From the NCBI GenBank assembly GCA_013398955.1, contig VWPU01008488.1, positions 91,561 to 155,560 on the forward strand: DNA of 64,000 nt, in the 5' to 3' direction. Made by a program: the position numbers and the translations under genes. Shown here piece after piece: positions 1 to 11,097 of this stretch; the first letter of the stretch is position 1, and every line of letters starts with the position of its first letter. The DNA is from Callaeas wilsoni (lineage: Eukaryota; Chordata; Aves; Passeriformes; Callaeidae). A model generated the notes under the pieces. It saw nothing but the letters and a program-made list of their open reading frames with translations, did no database searches and had not been told where the DNA came from.

Positions 1-80
1 GTTAGAGAAAATCAAAAATACGAGCAGCTTTAAACTTTTTTCGGCTCGAAGATCTCTAAAAGCTAGCAAAGGATCTTCTC
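1..80 (+). repeat. Unnamed dispersed repeat, copy A (cut by window edge)
   Basis: This segment shares a near-collinear core with 10051-10129, including the exact string AGCTTTAAACTTTTTTC followed by a GAAGA..CCTAAAAGC-like block. By eye the two copies are roughly 80 percent identical and in the same orientation. I cannot name the family. It does not resemble the CR1 3' end. It runs off the window start, so its full length is unknown. It could be part of an LTR, an internal retroelement segment or an old duplication. Confidence 0.6.
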
Positions 81-87
81 CAACATA

Positions 88-228
88 TACATAAAAACAC
101 TAAACACTATAATATATAATATATATACAATGTAAATATAGGTATACATAATACATATATATACTATATATATACTATAATACACATACACACACACACA
201 CATATATATATATATGTATGCATATACT
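88..228. repeat. AT-rich and (CA)n/(TA)n simple repeat
   Basis: An almost pure A/T tract of interleaved TA and TATAC runs, ending in about ten CA units (around 182-203) and then a TA run. It lies between the unnamed repeat and a CR1 tail, so it may be an expanded A/T-rich insertion site. Open frames read through it are low-complexity artefacts. Confidence 0.9.
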
Positions 229-244
229 AAATGTTTAAGGGACA

Positions 245-395
245 CCTCACCCCTGGAAATGTTCAAGACCAGGTTGGACAAAGATCTGAGCAACCTGGTC
301 TAGTGGAAGGTGTCCCTGCCCATGGCAGGGGATTGGAACCAAAGGATCTTTCACATTGCTTCCAACCCAAACCATTCTGCAATTCTGTATATAAT
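245..395 (+). mobile_element. CR1 LINE 3' end fragment, 5'-truncated
   Basis: Contains the CR1 3' UTR blocks in order: CCCCTGGAAATGTTCAAGACC, AGGTTGGAC, CAACCTGGTCTAGTGGAAGG, TGTCCCTGCCCATGGCAGGG and CCAACCCAAACCATTCTG, then an ATTCTG-type tail. Only about the last 150 bases are present. The 5' break lies at the same consensus point as several other copies in this window. Confidence 0.93.
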
Positions 396-1189
396 AAAAA
401 TACTCTTAAATGACTCTGGGAACAGAGATTCTGCGACGGAGAATTCTTCCAAATGGAAGGGAAAGCAAAAAAAATCCAGTTCCAGTGTCACAATTTTGGA
501 GATGACCCTCAGAGCCCTAAAGCAAAGGGAACATGTCCCTGTTCCTTCTGAATTTGATGCGTTTCATGCAGCTGCAGGGTAAAAGTCTCCTCTCCAAGCA
601 GCAGCTCTGTAAACACAAGTTTTATCCAAGCAGCAGCCCTGTAAACACAGGTTTTATTAAATTACTACTTCTTTCCAAAAAAAGTTTGTGATCAGGATTG
701 AGCAATGTGTAACTCATGGGATGCGGGTCCACCATGGAGCTGGAACACTCAGACATCCCACAGCCTTCCCATTAAACGCTGGCTGAAATTGCTTTTGGAT
801 GCCTGGAGGGAAAGTCTGGAGGAAAGACTGTGCCTTGGATGGAAATCAGTCATGTCTGCACGCTGCCTTCAAGCATTTTAAGGTTTTATAAAACACGCTC
901 AGCCGCCTGCCAGAGGTTCGCACCTGCACAGCTGGGCTGAGGTTGCTGAGCCAGCTGAAGCATCTGGGGAAAACAGCAAGAATAACACGGATTTGGGTTT
1001 CCCAGCTTCCATCAGATATCTGATAACTGTGCAAACTTTTCAATTTCATATATACAGTGCTTGCAGTCTGTTTTCTTCCAGGCCTCGGGCTTCCCTGGCT
1101 GCTCTTCAGTGCTGCCATCGCCACTGAAATCAAAACTTTCAAAGCCCCTCAAAGCACCCAGATGCTGAAGCCACTGTAATATTTGACAA
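396..1189. other. Unique noncoding DNA
   Basis: No gene or dispersed repeat recognised apart from the 32-bp tandem duplication at 594-657. The open frames here are short and show no recognisable domains or coherent splice context. Confidence 0.6.
594..657. repeat. 32-bp tandem duplication
   Basis: Two adjacent copies (594-625 and 626-657) start CCAAGCAGCAGC and end TTTTAT. They differ at only two positions, so this is a recent local slippage duplication or a two-copy minisatellite. Confidence 0.9.
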
Positions 1190-1684
1190 TCAGTATAGGA
1201 CAAGGGACAATATAAGAAGGATATAAAGCTGTTAGACGGCATCCAAAGGAGCAGCATCAAATTGGGGAAGGGTCTAAAGGGAAACCCTTACAAGGGGTGG
1301 CTGAGGTTCCTTCATTTGTTCAGATGGAGAAGAGGACACTGAAGAGAGGCCTCATCATGGTCTGCAACTTCCTTAGGGAAGTGGAGAGGCAGCTCTGATC
1401 TCTGCTCTGGTGACCACTGACAGGACCCAAGAAAATGGCATGAAGCTGTGTCAGGTGGAGTTTAGTTGGATATTAGGAAAAGGCTCTTCCCCCAGAGGGT
1501 GGTCAGGCACTGAACAGGCTCCTCAGGGAATGGTCACGGCCCGGAGGCTGCCAGAGCTCCAGGAGCGTTTGGACAACGCTCTGAGGGTGGGATTGTTGGG
1601 GTTGTCGTGTGCCAGAGGGACCAGAAATTGGACTGGTTAGTCCTTGGGGGTCCCTTCCAACTCAGGATATTCTATGATTCTGTG
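1190..1684 (+). mobile_element. CR1 LINE 3' fragment of about 495 bp, second subfamily
   Basis: Matches a CR1 3' region that differs from the CCAACCCAAACC type. Blocks in order: GAGCATCC-like start, GTGACCACTGACAGGACCC, TTAGGAAAAGGCTCTTCC, CAGAGGGTGGTCAGGCACTG, TTTGGACAACGCTCTGAGG, and the end GGTCCCTTCCAACTCAGGATATTCTATGATTCTGTG. Related copies in the window are at 28736, 40503 and 51909. The 5' boundary is approximate because the first 100 bases are diverged. Confidence 0.9.
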
Positions 1685-4600
1685 GCCACGCGCTATGTTT
1701 GGGATGTGGTCTGTGAGCCTGCCAGCCATCGGGATGGCCATCCCCATCCAGCACACCACAGCAGCCAGCCTGTGCCTGCTGGTGGGCTCTGCCCTCCCAC
1801 CAATGCCTCACAGCCTCAGCGCTGGGTCTCCACTGAGCCTACAGATGGAAGCAGAGCTTTGCAAATTAAGGGACTTCAGGGAAATGAGCCATATGCCTGT
1901 CCTAACCAGCTATATCTGGAAAGAGAGGAATTGGCAACGAGGTTGGTTATGTTGGCTGGAAAGAGCAGCCTTTCCCACCAGACCGGACGAAGTCTGAGAT
2001 GATAAGGAAATAGGGACAGTTTGATGGTCCAGCTTGGAGATACCTATCTGGAGAGGACGGAGGGGAAGCCAGGATTTCCTGCTCGGAGTCCTCAGCAGCT
2101 CCCAGAGCAACACCTGCCCCCCGGGGCTGCCTCTAATCCAGGCTGGGTTTGCTCGGAGCCAAAGAGGAGCCACGAAGGACAGACTGGTGCCCCCTATTCC
2201 CGCAGAGAAGCTGACCCATGAGGGATGCTTGTCATCCAGCAGCTGGGAAAGCTGGCGAGCCAATTCCTACTGAATGGCACTTCTATTTCCTCCACAGCAA
2301 ATAAACAACCATGCTGCAGGGCTGCACCAGCTCTGAGCTCGCCTGGCTGCGATGTGAAGGATTTGAACTAAATCTAGAAAGCTCGGGGTATTAGGAGTCC
2401 CCTGGGCTCTACCCTCTTTCTCCAGTTTAAATTTGGCAACAGAGCCAGCCCTAAACCCTAGGAATGCTTGTGAGACGTTTTCAGGGTACACAGAAATGCA
2501 ATTACCTGTGGGAAAATAAAGCTAAAATGCCTTGCAAGCCCATGTTTAATACAGTGTTCGATGCATTAAGGAAGAGGCATTGACAGATATGACTGAGGCT
2601 GGTGCCCTGTGCAGACAGTAGTCCCAAGGAAATTTGATGAAATCCTAAAATCAGCACTTTTTGTGCCTTTGGCATTTGTTTTCTATGAGCAGATGACACA
2701 GTGAATAAAGCATCTTTCCTGGAAAGCACTCGTGAGGGACAGGCTTATGACTGAAATGTAAAGCAAATGGTAAAAGTCTGGAGAGCCTAACCTAAAAACT
2801 AGGGAGGAGAAAGACCTCCTTGTGCAGCACACCTGAAAAGACTGCCCAGAGCTGCAATCCAGAGACATAATCGATGTAGAGAAAGAAAAGTGTATTATTG
2901 TCTGGAAGGCCTCTTTCTGGAAGGGGTTTTTGCACCACAGAATGGACAGAAATAGCTCAGGTATCACGTCCTTCAACACACACCTTCAGATGAGGAAGGA
3001 ATTCCAGAAAGCAAATCAGGAGAGCTCATGGTGGGCACATGGAGGGTGGGAGGGTACCTGAGCACTCTATATTTCTGGGTTTGGGCATGTTTGAAGTCTG
3101 GCCAAGGAGATCTATTGGATAGACAGATGCTGGGGTTTTTTTTTATTTTCTGCCAAGCAAAATAATGACTTAAAGCCATTAAGTGATTGTTCTCTAGATT
3201 CCTATTGACCAACATAATGCCCCAGTCCTAGGACTGTCAGGTGAGATGAGCATTAAGCCAGGCTTGAAGCTTTTTATAGGAAGATAAAGATCCAGTTGCC
3301 TGAAAAAGAGAGGAGGAGTGGCAAATAAAAATAGGCAGCACAGAGTACCCCTCTGTGCTCCAAAACACCACATTCTTGATGTTTGGCATAAAGAAGTTTT
3401 GCCTTTTACTGTTGTTGCGCAGCATTTTTCATCCTCAGATTTAAAAATGTTGGGAAAACTGCTGCTATCTACTTGAAGTCAGGAATCTGAACAGAAAGAC
3501 CCCTGATGTGAGCCACAGGGTGTGCTGTGCTTCAGAGGTTGTCCACTCTTGCCAAGATTTGGCTTTGGCATTAAGAGTGTGCCTGCAGTGAAAAGGCCTT
3601 ATGAGTTTGGCTCAAGTTTTTGGGGGATCCACTTGCACACTGACATCTGGCAGGACCCTCAAGAAGTTAATATATAACTCAAACAGAAAACATCTAGGTC
3701 AGAAGAAGGGTTTCCAATTTTCTAACCCAGGAATTGTTATCCTAAGGTACCTGGGCGCTGATTTTGGCTCCTGCTCTGGGCAGGGTGACACACAGTGACA
3801 AAGCCACTTGTGTTTCCCCAAGCAGGACACCACGTACAGTCTGAAAAAAATACCCGTGTTAAATAACTACAGCAAGTCCAAATAGCCCAGCTGGCTTTTC
3901 CATCCTCTGCACTGTTTGTTTACTAGAGAAAGACTAATCCCTTTTACCTGCAAAGTAGGCAAAGCAAACTTACCATGAGGGCCCACATATAATGCTTTAT
4001 TATCTTTCCATCTGTCCGTAACATGGAATTTCCATGATTCATTCGCCCACTTAAGGAACACTTGAGCGGTCAAACAAAAACATATATTCCCAGGAGAAAA
4101 ACCAAACCCACGTCCGGTGCAGGAGACAGAAGCATTCTAACATAAATACAAAATCCCACCAGAAATTTTATCTGAAGCAAGGCTGCAGATCACAAGCACA
4201 ACGAGGAAGGATAGAGATCAAACAGTATCGCCTCTTGTGGGTGTTTTTCCCCTTTTCCTCACAATCCCCTGACAATAAGTCAATAAAAGGTTTTACCAAG
4301 ACTACAAAGGGAACCTGAAAGCCCAGCAGCCTCCCTTTGGAAGTATATTCAGGCTATAGGCAGTTTCAAAAGTCACTTCAGAGACTCTGCCCTTTGCTAA
4401 AAAAGCCCTTGTGACCTTCCAGTCATCCCAGGGTAGCTGCAGCAGTTCATAGGAATGAGTAACAATGACCTGTGCTATTCAGTCATCATTTGACAGGCTG
4501 TCCAAGTGACAGGGAGCTCTCTCACAAATATTTCCCTGTGATGATGAACGATCTGGACACAGAACAACCACCCAGCTCACCTTTGTGGTTAGAAATCAAA

Positions 4601-5359
4601 CAAGTCCAGGAGAGGAGGAGAAATTCCCCTCACAGGTTTGTTCATCCTTATTTCCTTCTAGGAAGGTGATTTCCAGAATGAGACTGCTCAAGCAGTAATT
4701 TCTTCTAATATCCTGAGAGCTACAGGCTTTAACACTTCCCTCCATGGATTTCTGGAAGGATATAGCTGCTGAGAAAAGTATCCAGTCTCAACGATGGGGA
4801 AAAAATCCGTGTGTGGAAGATCTTTGGAATCCTCGATAAATTGGTGTACCAAGCACATACCCTGAAAGCTTGAAATGTGCTGTGTCTGGCTTATACCTGT
4901 CAAGTTTCATCTCCCAATTACTTGTTCTTACCACAAATTTCTCTCTGCTGAATTTAAAAATCCTTCATGATTCCGTTTCTGTGAGTTCTTGCACGTAAAG
5001 TGCCCTTTTGGTTTCATTTGGATGAGGGAAACTGGAAATGCTTTCCCTGGAGCACAGGCAGAAAGCAGGTTAAAAGGTGGCACTATCGCCTGCGCACACC
5101 TGTGTGCTGGCCAGGGAACAACCTGAGTCTCCACAAGTGGGAGAACAGGACTCACCACTCTCAGCTCCCAGTTATTTTCTGCTCAGGGACTTTGTGGAGT
5201 AGACATGGTTTCTCTGTATTTAATAATCTTCTTTGGATTTTGTTTCCATGAGCTGGTCTGCTCTCCTCAGGTAAATGCTGACAACCTCAACACCATGCAT
5301 CAAGGAACAGTATCAATGGCACATCCTTTGATTTGCATCGAGCTGGCTATTTCCATTCA
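1685..5359. other. Unique noncoding DNA, 3.7 kb
   Basis: No recognisable exon, RNA gene or element. The frames here are overlapping on both strands, short and without domain-like features. The AT content rises between about 2.5 and 4.3 kb, with small A/T runs such as the T-run near 3134. Confidence 0.55.
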
Positions 5360-5783
5360 TCATAGAATCATAGATTCATGGAGTGGTTTGGATTGGTAGG
5401 GACGTGAAAGATCATCCTGTTCCAATCCCCTGCCGTGGGCAGGGCCACCTCCCACTAGCCCAGGTCACTCCAAGCCCCATCCAACCTGGCCTTGGACACT
5501 TCCAGGGATGGGGCAGCCACAGCTTCTCTGGGCACCCTGTGCCGGGGCCTCAGCACCCTCACAGGGAACAATTCCTTCCCAATATCCCATCTAGCCCTGC
5601 CCTCAGACACTGTGAAGCCATTCCCCTTGTCCTGTCACTCCATGCCCTTGTCCCAAGTTCCTCTCCAGCTCTCCTGGGGCCCCTCCAGGCACTGGAAGGG
5701 GCTCTGAGTTCTCACTGGAGACTTCTCTTCTTCAGGCTGAATAGCCCCCGCTCTCTCAGCCAGCCCTCGATGCTCTCATGTCC
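5360..5783 (-). mobile_element. CR1 LINE 3' fragment of about 424 bp
   Basis: Reads as the reverse complement of the CR1 3' UTR. It begins with the tail CATAGAATCATAGATTC, then GGTTTGGATTGGTAGGGAC, CCCCTGCCGTGGGCAGGG, GGACACTTCCAGGGATGGGG, GCTTCTCTGGGCACCCTG and CTTCTTCAGGCTGAATAG. The 137-codon open frame across it is a by-product of this repeat. Confidence 0.95.
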
Positions 5784-6499
5784 TTATATTGTATGACACA
5801 GTGAACAGCTGGATTCTCAGCAATTTATCACTATTTCATGCACCTCTAGCACATCCTTCACAAGTTATTCCCGGGAGATCCAATCTTATCTCACCCAACA
5901 TGCCTTCTTGTAAAAGCAGCTATGAACATTTACACCCCTTTGTTGCCAATTCAGCACAGGTTGCATGAAAGCACAATCACTTCAACTATTGCAAACACAA
6001 AAAGAATTCAGGAAATGAAAATTTGGCAGGTGCAAAGGAACAGGGTTGAATGTGGAAATCCGGGAGGAGGCTTTGCTGCTGACAGTAGCGCAGCTCCTGC
6101 CTTTCTCTCACAGCAGGTAGAGGAAAGCACGGTGGAAAAATGCAAACTCGTCCTATGGGTCTTGTTTTGGATCTCCAGCACTGGCCAGGTGTTTCAGATT
6201 TATCTCTCTTCCAGGCATTATGTTACTGGTTTGGATATTGCCCTTTAAAAGCCAAGGGCTGATACCTGCAAAAGCCAGGGAATGATCTTGAGAACCTCCC
6301 CTGTTTCCATCCCGGTCTCTGCAGCCCCTGCCTCCCTCCTCTGCCTTGGCACTGCGGTGCCCACAGCAGGCTCCTCGCAGCTCTCAGCCCCTCTCCCTGC
6401 CCAGAGCAGCTCCGTTTTCCTGCTGTGCCCTGCTCCCTGCCCGTGCCTGGCTCCCAGCTCCTGAGGGTGCCGAGTTCTGCAGCCCTCAGCACAGAGGCT

Positions 6500-6815
6500 G
6501 CCTTTGTGTTCCGCACGCGTTCGCTGCCAAGAGCCGTGAGCCATCCTGGCACTGCGCTCCCTAAAAATAGCCTTGCCCCACGGATAACCTGCCGCCTCTG
6601 GGAGTGGCGGGTCTTAAAGATAAACCCGCGTATAAACCCGCACAAAATGAGGCGCAAAAACACTCCCGGAGTGGAGAGGAAAGCTCTGAAGGAACGGCCT
6701 AAGAGGTGTAATAAAGAACACAGGCTCGGTGCAGCCACAGGCAGCCAAGAAAGCGGTGCCAGGGAGCCTGGGGAGCAAGTGTTGTGTATAACCTGCACGC
6801 AGACGTAATGCGACA
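6500..6815. promoter_or_regulatory. CpG-rich patch with a MEF2-type site (candidate regulatory element)
   Basis: Roughly twenty CpG dinucleotides fall in about 310 bases, against very few in the flanks. Inside it, CTAAAAATAG at 6561-6570 is a perfect MEF2 consensus (YTAWWWWTAR). Nearby are a GATA-like AGATAA and two close copies of ATAAACCCGC (about 6621-6643). The composition and site are visible in the sequence. Any promoter or enhancer role is inference, since no adjacent first exon could be recognised. Confidence 0.3.
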
Positions 6816-7361
6816 ACTGCTGAGCTACAGGGGTTCTGTCACAGTCAGCTCCAAGTTCTGTGTGTGAAGACACGACACTGCCAGCAAAAGTAACCCAAAA
6901 GAACAGCAATCCATCTGAAGAAGCTGAAAAAACACTCCTTCTTTACATAAGGATGCGTATTTTGGATACAAAATACACCCAGATAGCATTTTTGCCCTTC
7001 CACAGCTTGCAATATACCCATTTTACTCTTTCACATTTTATTTTAATAACAGGGGAGTCAAGCGAGCTCGATTGACGGGCTGGTTCCCAGGGAAACACGA
7101 GCAACTTATTTCTCTTAAATAGCAGGCACAAATGTTTCCTGTGTTAAACTGCACAGCCTGCTGTGACATTCAGATCTCCAGGATATAATCCCAAAAGGAC
7201 AGAATGTGTTTGCCTGGCTCTGAGGTGGGGAAGGAGAGAGGTAGCAGCACACTACAGCTGGTGATGGGTGCTAGCAGGGATCTGGCACCCAAATAATTTT
7301 TGAGGAACTATGTCCCTTGTCCCAGTCCCCAAAGGAAGGGCAAAACAAGAGTTTAGCGGGG

Positions 7362-7376
7362 AAAAAAAAAAAAAAA
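7362..7376. repeat. Poly-A run, 15 bases
   Basis: Uninterrupted A-run. It has no element 5' of it that I can recognise, so it is not evidence of a retrogene by itself. Confidence 0.9.
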
Positions 7377-7939
7377 GGTAAAATTACCCAGTGTTGCTGG
7401 GAGAGAAATGAAAAAAAAGAAAATGGTAACAGGAAGCCTTTAAAATCTCAGTCAAAATGCCAGGCTGGCTGCCCAGTGTTGCTGGGACACATTAGGAGAA
7501 TAAAAAGAGCCACAGTGCTTTGGCCCAGACTCCACCCAGCCTGGGAAGCTGCTTTGGCTGGTGCAGATGAAGGTAGGAAGGGACGTGGAAAAGAAAATGC
7601 AAGACAAAGCTGAGCATCCTCATAAGGTGCTCTCTGGTAGCATTTGGGGCACCTCAAACCTGAGATTACCTACATAAAGGACACGTTCCTGCCCCGTGCG
7701 CCCAGGGATGCTGTTCCCAACTCTGATCACATGGTGCAAAGTACCATGGCTTTAGTGGCCAAGCTCATTTTTCTTCCTGCTGCTTCAGGTTAAAGTGATG
7801 AAAAAAAGTCAAACTAGTGGCCATGAGCAGTTGCTTGGGGTTTTGTCAAACGCATCTCCCCCAAAGCTCTCCTTGCCTTCTTTATATTCACCTCAAGGGA
7901 TGTCCTGAGCCTCGTGGGATTTGTCTGTTTAGTAAATCC

Positions 7940-8225
7940 CAGAAGATATCTCTCAATAAATTCCATCATCTCTCAGTTTCCCACTTACCTCCTGAACCTT
8001 CTTGTATCCACAATATCCTTCAGAAAGATGTTTCCAGCTCAGCTACCCACTGCATGAGGACCCACCTTCATGGATGTATCCCACTAATTTCATTTGCTGG
8101 CCACTATTTCCTGTAAATCCAAGACACTGGCTGGCTGTTCCTCACTACCCTGTCCCTTCAACACAGGATTTTCCAGACCTCCTTTGTGTGCTCCTTCAGT
8201 TCATCTTTTACTTATCTAAGCCAAT
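7940..8225 (-). mobile_element. Ancient CR1/L3-like LINE fragment
   Basis: Diverged match to the reverse complement of an old amniote CR1 3' region: CTTGTATCCACAATATCC, a TTCCAGCTCAGCTACCCACTGC-like block where old copies read TTCCACAGCTNAANTAC, CTAATTTCATTTGCTGGCC, then a CCTTCAGTTCATCTTTT pyrimidine block. The same architecture is seen at 19655-19985. The divergence marks it as far older than the CR1 tails nearby. Boundaries are approximate. Confidence 0.65.
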
Positions 8226-8973
8226 ATTTAAGTGAGCAGGTGATAATTTGGCCTTGTAACAACTTTTCCCCCTCTCCTTGCAGAATTTCCTTTTTTATTA
8301 AAAAGAAGAAAAAATCTTTAAAAATTTAAACCTTTTTTTTCCCCTCTCTGTTTCTTTAGGATTCAGAAGAAAAGGAAAAAAAAAAAAAAAGATAATGACA
8401 TACAGGTTTTGCTTGCCAAAGTTTCCAGGTGCCCAAAGTCCTGTTACTGGGACGCTCAACAAACAGCCTTCAAACACGATCCCTGCCTTTGTTCTGCCAG
8501 CTGGAAACACAGGTCACTCTGCACCCAGACACCACCTCAGAGCAGAGATATTCCACTGAGAAAAATTCTCCTTTCATCAGGCAAAGGACGCCAAAAAGGA
8601 ACCTGGATTTTTTACTGAGTTTCTGGAGTAGTTTGCTCACCAAAGGATATCTTCTGTCAGGTCTCTGTCCACATAAGTGACTCAGCTCAACAAACAGCAC
8701 CAATGATTCACTGCTCCAGAGTGTGCCAGCAGTGGCTGGAGACCTGTGTGGTGCTGAGTCTTCCTCAGCAGGAAACAGCCCTAATAAATGACATCAGCAG
8801 TGTGATTCAGTCACTAGGACCACGGGCTGCAAGGCTCCCACTCACATTTCCCTTCCCCAGCCAGCTTTTTCTCTCCTGTGCCCCTCAGCTCTTGGCTCCC
8901 CATGCAGGGACAGGCTCTTGCTGCACAACTAAGTAGTCTCCAAGCCGGGCTGTAATGCAAACCCCAAAGGGAC
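8226..8973. other. Unique noncoding DNA with A/T homopolymer runs
   Basis: No gene seen. It contains T-rich and A-rich runs around 8290-8390, including 15 A at 8376-8390. The A/T runs sit just outside the old CR1 fragment. Confidence 0.6.
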
Positions 8974-9224
8974 TGAAGGAGGGGAGGTTTAGATGGGATG
9001 TTGGGAAGAAATTCTTCCCTGGGATGGTGCTGAGGCCCTGGCACAGGGTGCCCAGAGAAGCTGGGGCTGCCCCTGGATTCCTGAAAGTGTCCAAGGCCAA
9101 GTTGGACGGGGCTTGGCGCAACCTGGGATGGTGGAAGGTGTTCCTGCGCATGGCAGGGGATTGGAACAAGATGATCTGTAAGGTCTTTTCCAACCCAAAC
9201 CATTCCATGATTCTACAATTCCAT
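8974..9224 (+). mobile_element. CR1 LINE 3' end fragment of about 250 bp
   Basis: Blocks in order: GGGATGTTGGGAAGAAATTC, TGAGGCCCTGGCACAGGGTG, GAAGTGTCC-like GAAAGTGTCCAAGGCCAAG, GGAAGGTGTTCCTGCGCATGG and CCAACCCAAACCATTCCATG, with the tail ATTCTACAATTCCATG. This is a clear CR1 3' end. The open frames of 118-134 codons on both strands here are derived from the repeat. Confidence 0.95.
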
Positions 9225-10050
9225 GTGAATTCACTCAAACAACAGAATTCAAACCATTTCCCCAAACTTTTCGTGAAAAGTTTCCACACAGTAGAAAAAT
9301 TAAGTTACTGAAAGGAAATTAAGTGGACCGACCACCAAAAGTAGCAGACAATCCTTCATGGAATTATTCACTCACAGATGCACATCCCCCAGTCCACCTC
9401 CAGCTGGAAACATCTTATGAGGTCATTGAAACAAATCAAAATAGGAGATGAGGCAGATTTTTAGTGCAGTCTGAAAAATGGTGAGAGTGCATTAAAAAAG
9501 TCACTCCTTTTCACTGTGTTCAGGACAAACACTCAAATACCCAGCGGTTCTTCGCGTCCTGATGTTTCAGGTTTGTCTGAATCTTGCAGATATTTTCCAC
9601 AGAAACAGAAAAAAAGTTGTCTCAAATAAAATAACCCCAATCTTGCGCAACTTAACTCTTCAAAACTAAGAATGCCTGGTGGATGAAACAAGCAGCTTAT
9701 GCCAAATTTTCTTCCTAAATATGAAGGATTTTTTTCATATTTTTGCGATTTCCCCTGTACACCTGCTACCAACACATTGTACAAACCACAGAGCAGACCC
9801 AAAATGGAAAAGCACTTAATTCCTGTGCTATTTTTTCCTTCTCCTGTCCAGATAATGAAATTAATCCTGTCAGAGTCCATCTCACAACTAAATCCCAACC
9901 TGGGGACCAGAAGACCAAAGCCCACCACAATCCTAGCCAAACACGATCAGTTTTTTTTTTATCTCCCAGCATTTGTTTTCTGCCATTCAGACACATCAGT
10001 GTTTATGCAATTCCACAAGGCACTGGGATTTACAGAAGAAAAAAGCTATT
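9225..10050. other. Unique noncoding DNA, AT-rich
   Basis: Nothing recognised. Overlapping frames of up to 135 codons on both strands show no domain, signal peptide or splice context that would support a gene. Confidence 0.6.
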
Positions 10051-10129
10051 AAAAAAATCAAAACCAGGCATAGCTTTAAACTTTTTTCAGCTTGAAGACC
10101 CCTAAAAGCCAGCAGAGAATCAACTCCCA
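10051..10129 (+). repeat. Unnamed dispersed repeat, copy B
   Basis: Shares AAAATCAAAA, then AGCTTTAAACTTTTTTC, CTAAAAGC and an AACTCC/CTTCTCC end with 1-80, in the same orientation and with only substitutions between the copies. The similarity stops at about 10129. It is not adjacent to a CR1 tail. Family unknown. Confidence 0.65.
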
Positions 10130-11097
10130 CTTGTGCATAGCTCAACCTACAGCCCGTGGTCCTGCTCATCTTTGTTACCTTTTGCTGAATCTTGCTGGTG
10201 GTGGAGGTGGCTCAAGGCCGGTCCCTTTAAATCCTTTGTTGTGTTTGCATAAGTGGAAAACAGCTCCTATGAAAAAAAAAATCCCCAGCTTGTGCCAAGC
10301 CGTGTGTAGAGATTATGAATCATTAAATGGCAGCCACGTGTCAGCAAAAGTAGCAGGAAGTGTCTTGCCTTTGACCTTTATTTATTGTAGCAAGAGCCTT
10401 TGGTAGCATATAGTTACAGAGATCTAATTATCCCTGCTTGCCAAGAAACATCGGATCTGTTGCCTGCAGAGTATGTTTTGGCTATTAAAATAAAATTAAA
10501 AGAAGAATATTCAGCTTATCCAGCTAATAGTTTTCAGTTGTGAGAGAGACTCTGAGAGAGGCCCTTCAGTCTGTTGCTTTTGTGTGTTTGGAAGGCAGAG
10601 AACTCCTTTGGAGATTCCCTGGGCTTGTAAGGGAGCGGAGGGATTTGAAATCAAGGTGAGCCTGGTGGCCTATCCTTTGGCCCACCTCTCTCATTCCAAC
10701 ACACACCATTGTTCCACAGAACTGAGCTGTGAGGTTGGGAAGCAGGAATGTGCTGACCCCTCTCCTTGCTGCACTCAGGGAATTTGATACATGTCCTTAT
10801 TTTTTACAAAATCCCCCACATCACAGAGCGTTACTGAATCAAGACAAAGCACCTCTGGGCTGCAGGCCAGGAAAGAGCCAGAAGATCTTCTTGAATTATG
10901 CAGCTTTGTAAGTGCTGTGCCTGGTTCTTCCTCAGGTGCAAAAGAGAATTTTGACACCTTTCCACATTAAGGGCAACCAGGGTGCTTTTTGCACAGGAGA
11001 GGGGGGTGCAGTGGGGTCCTGAAGCATAAAGATTCATCCCTTGGGATCTCCAGACCTTTATCCAGACCAGTCACTGAGGTGACCCATCAAGGAGATC
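10130..11097. other. Unique DNA, with an AT-rich conserved-element candidate at 10300-10520
   Basis: No gene recognised. The sub-segment 10300-10520 is unusually dense in recognisable transcription-factor-like motifs (see the separate entry). The remainder is ordinary. Confidence 0.5.
10300..10520. promoter_or_regulatory. Candidate conserved noncoding element (weak)
   Basis: Within about 200 bases there are GATTATGAATCATTAAATGG (homeodomain-like), a palindromic E-box CACGTG, CCTTTGACCTTTATTTATT (nuclear-receptor half-site beside an AT block), TCTAATTATCCC and GCTAATAG. This density of A/T-core sites in non-repetitive sequence resembles vertebrate enhancers. Conservation cannot be tested from one sequence, so this is inference only. 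Confidence 0.2.

Larger units (their letters stand above)
5784..7939. other. Unique DNA containing a CpG-rich patch
   Basis: No element or gene recognised. A 228-codon frame on the minus strand (6223-6909) spans the GC-rich part. Its translation has low-complexity S/L/R/G runs and no family that I recognise, so I treat it as a GC-driven open frame. A 15-base A-run lies at 7362-7376. Confidence 0.5.

Noticed and set aside
6223..6909. 228-codon minus-strand open frame as a gene
   Set aside because: It lies in a GC/CpG-rich patch with few stops in several phases. The translation is low in complexity, lacks domains and changes character along its length.
7362..8390. A-runs at 7362 and 8376 as tails of retrogenes or SINEs
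   Set aside because: No element body or processed gene is recognisable upstream of either run, and no flanking target duplication was seen.
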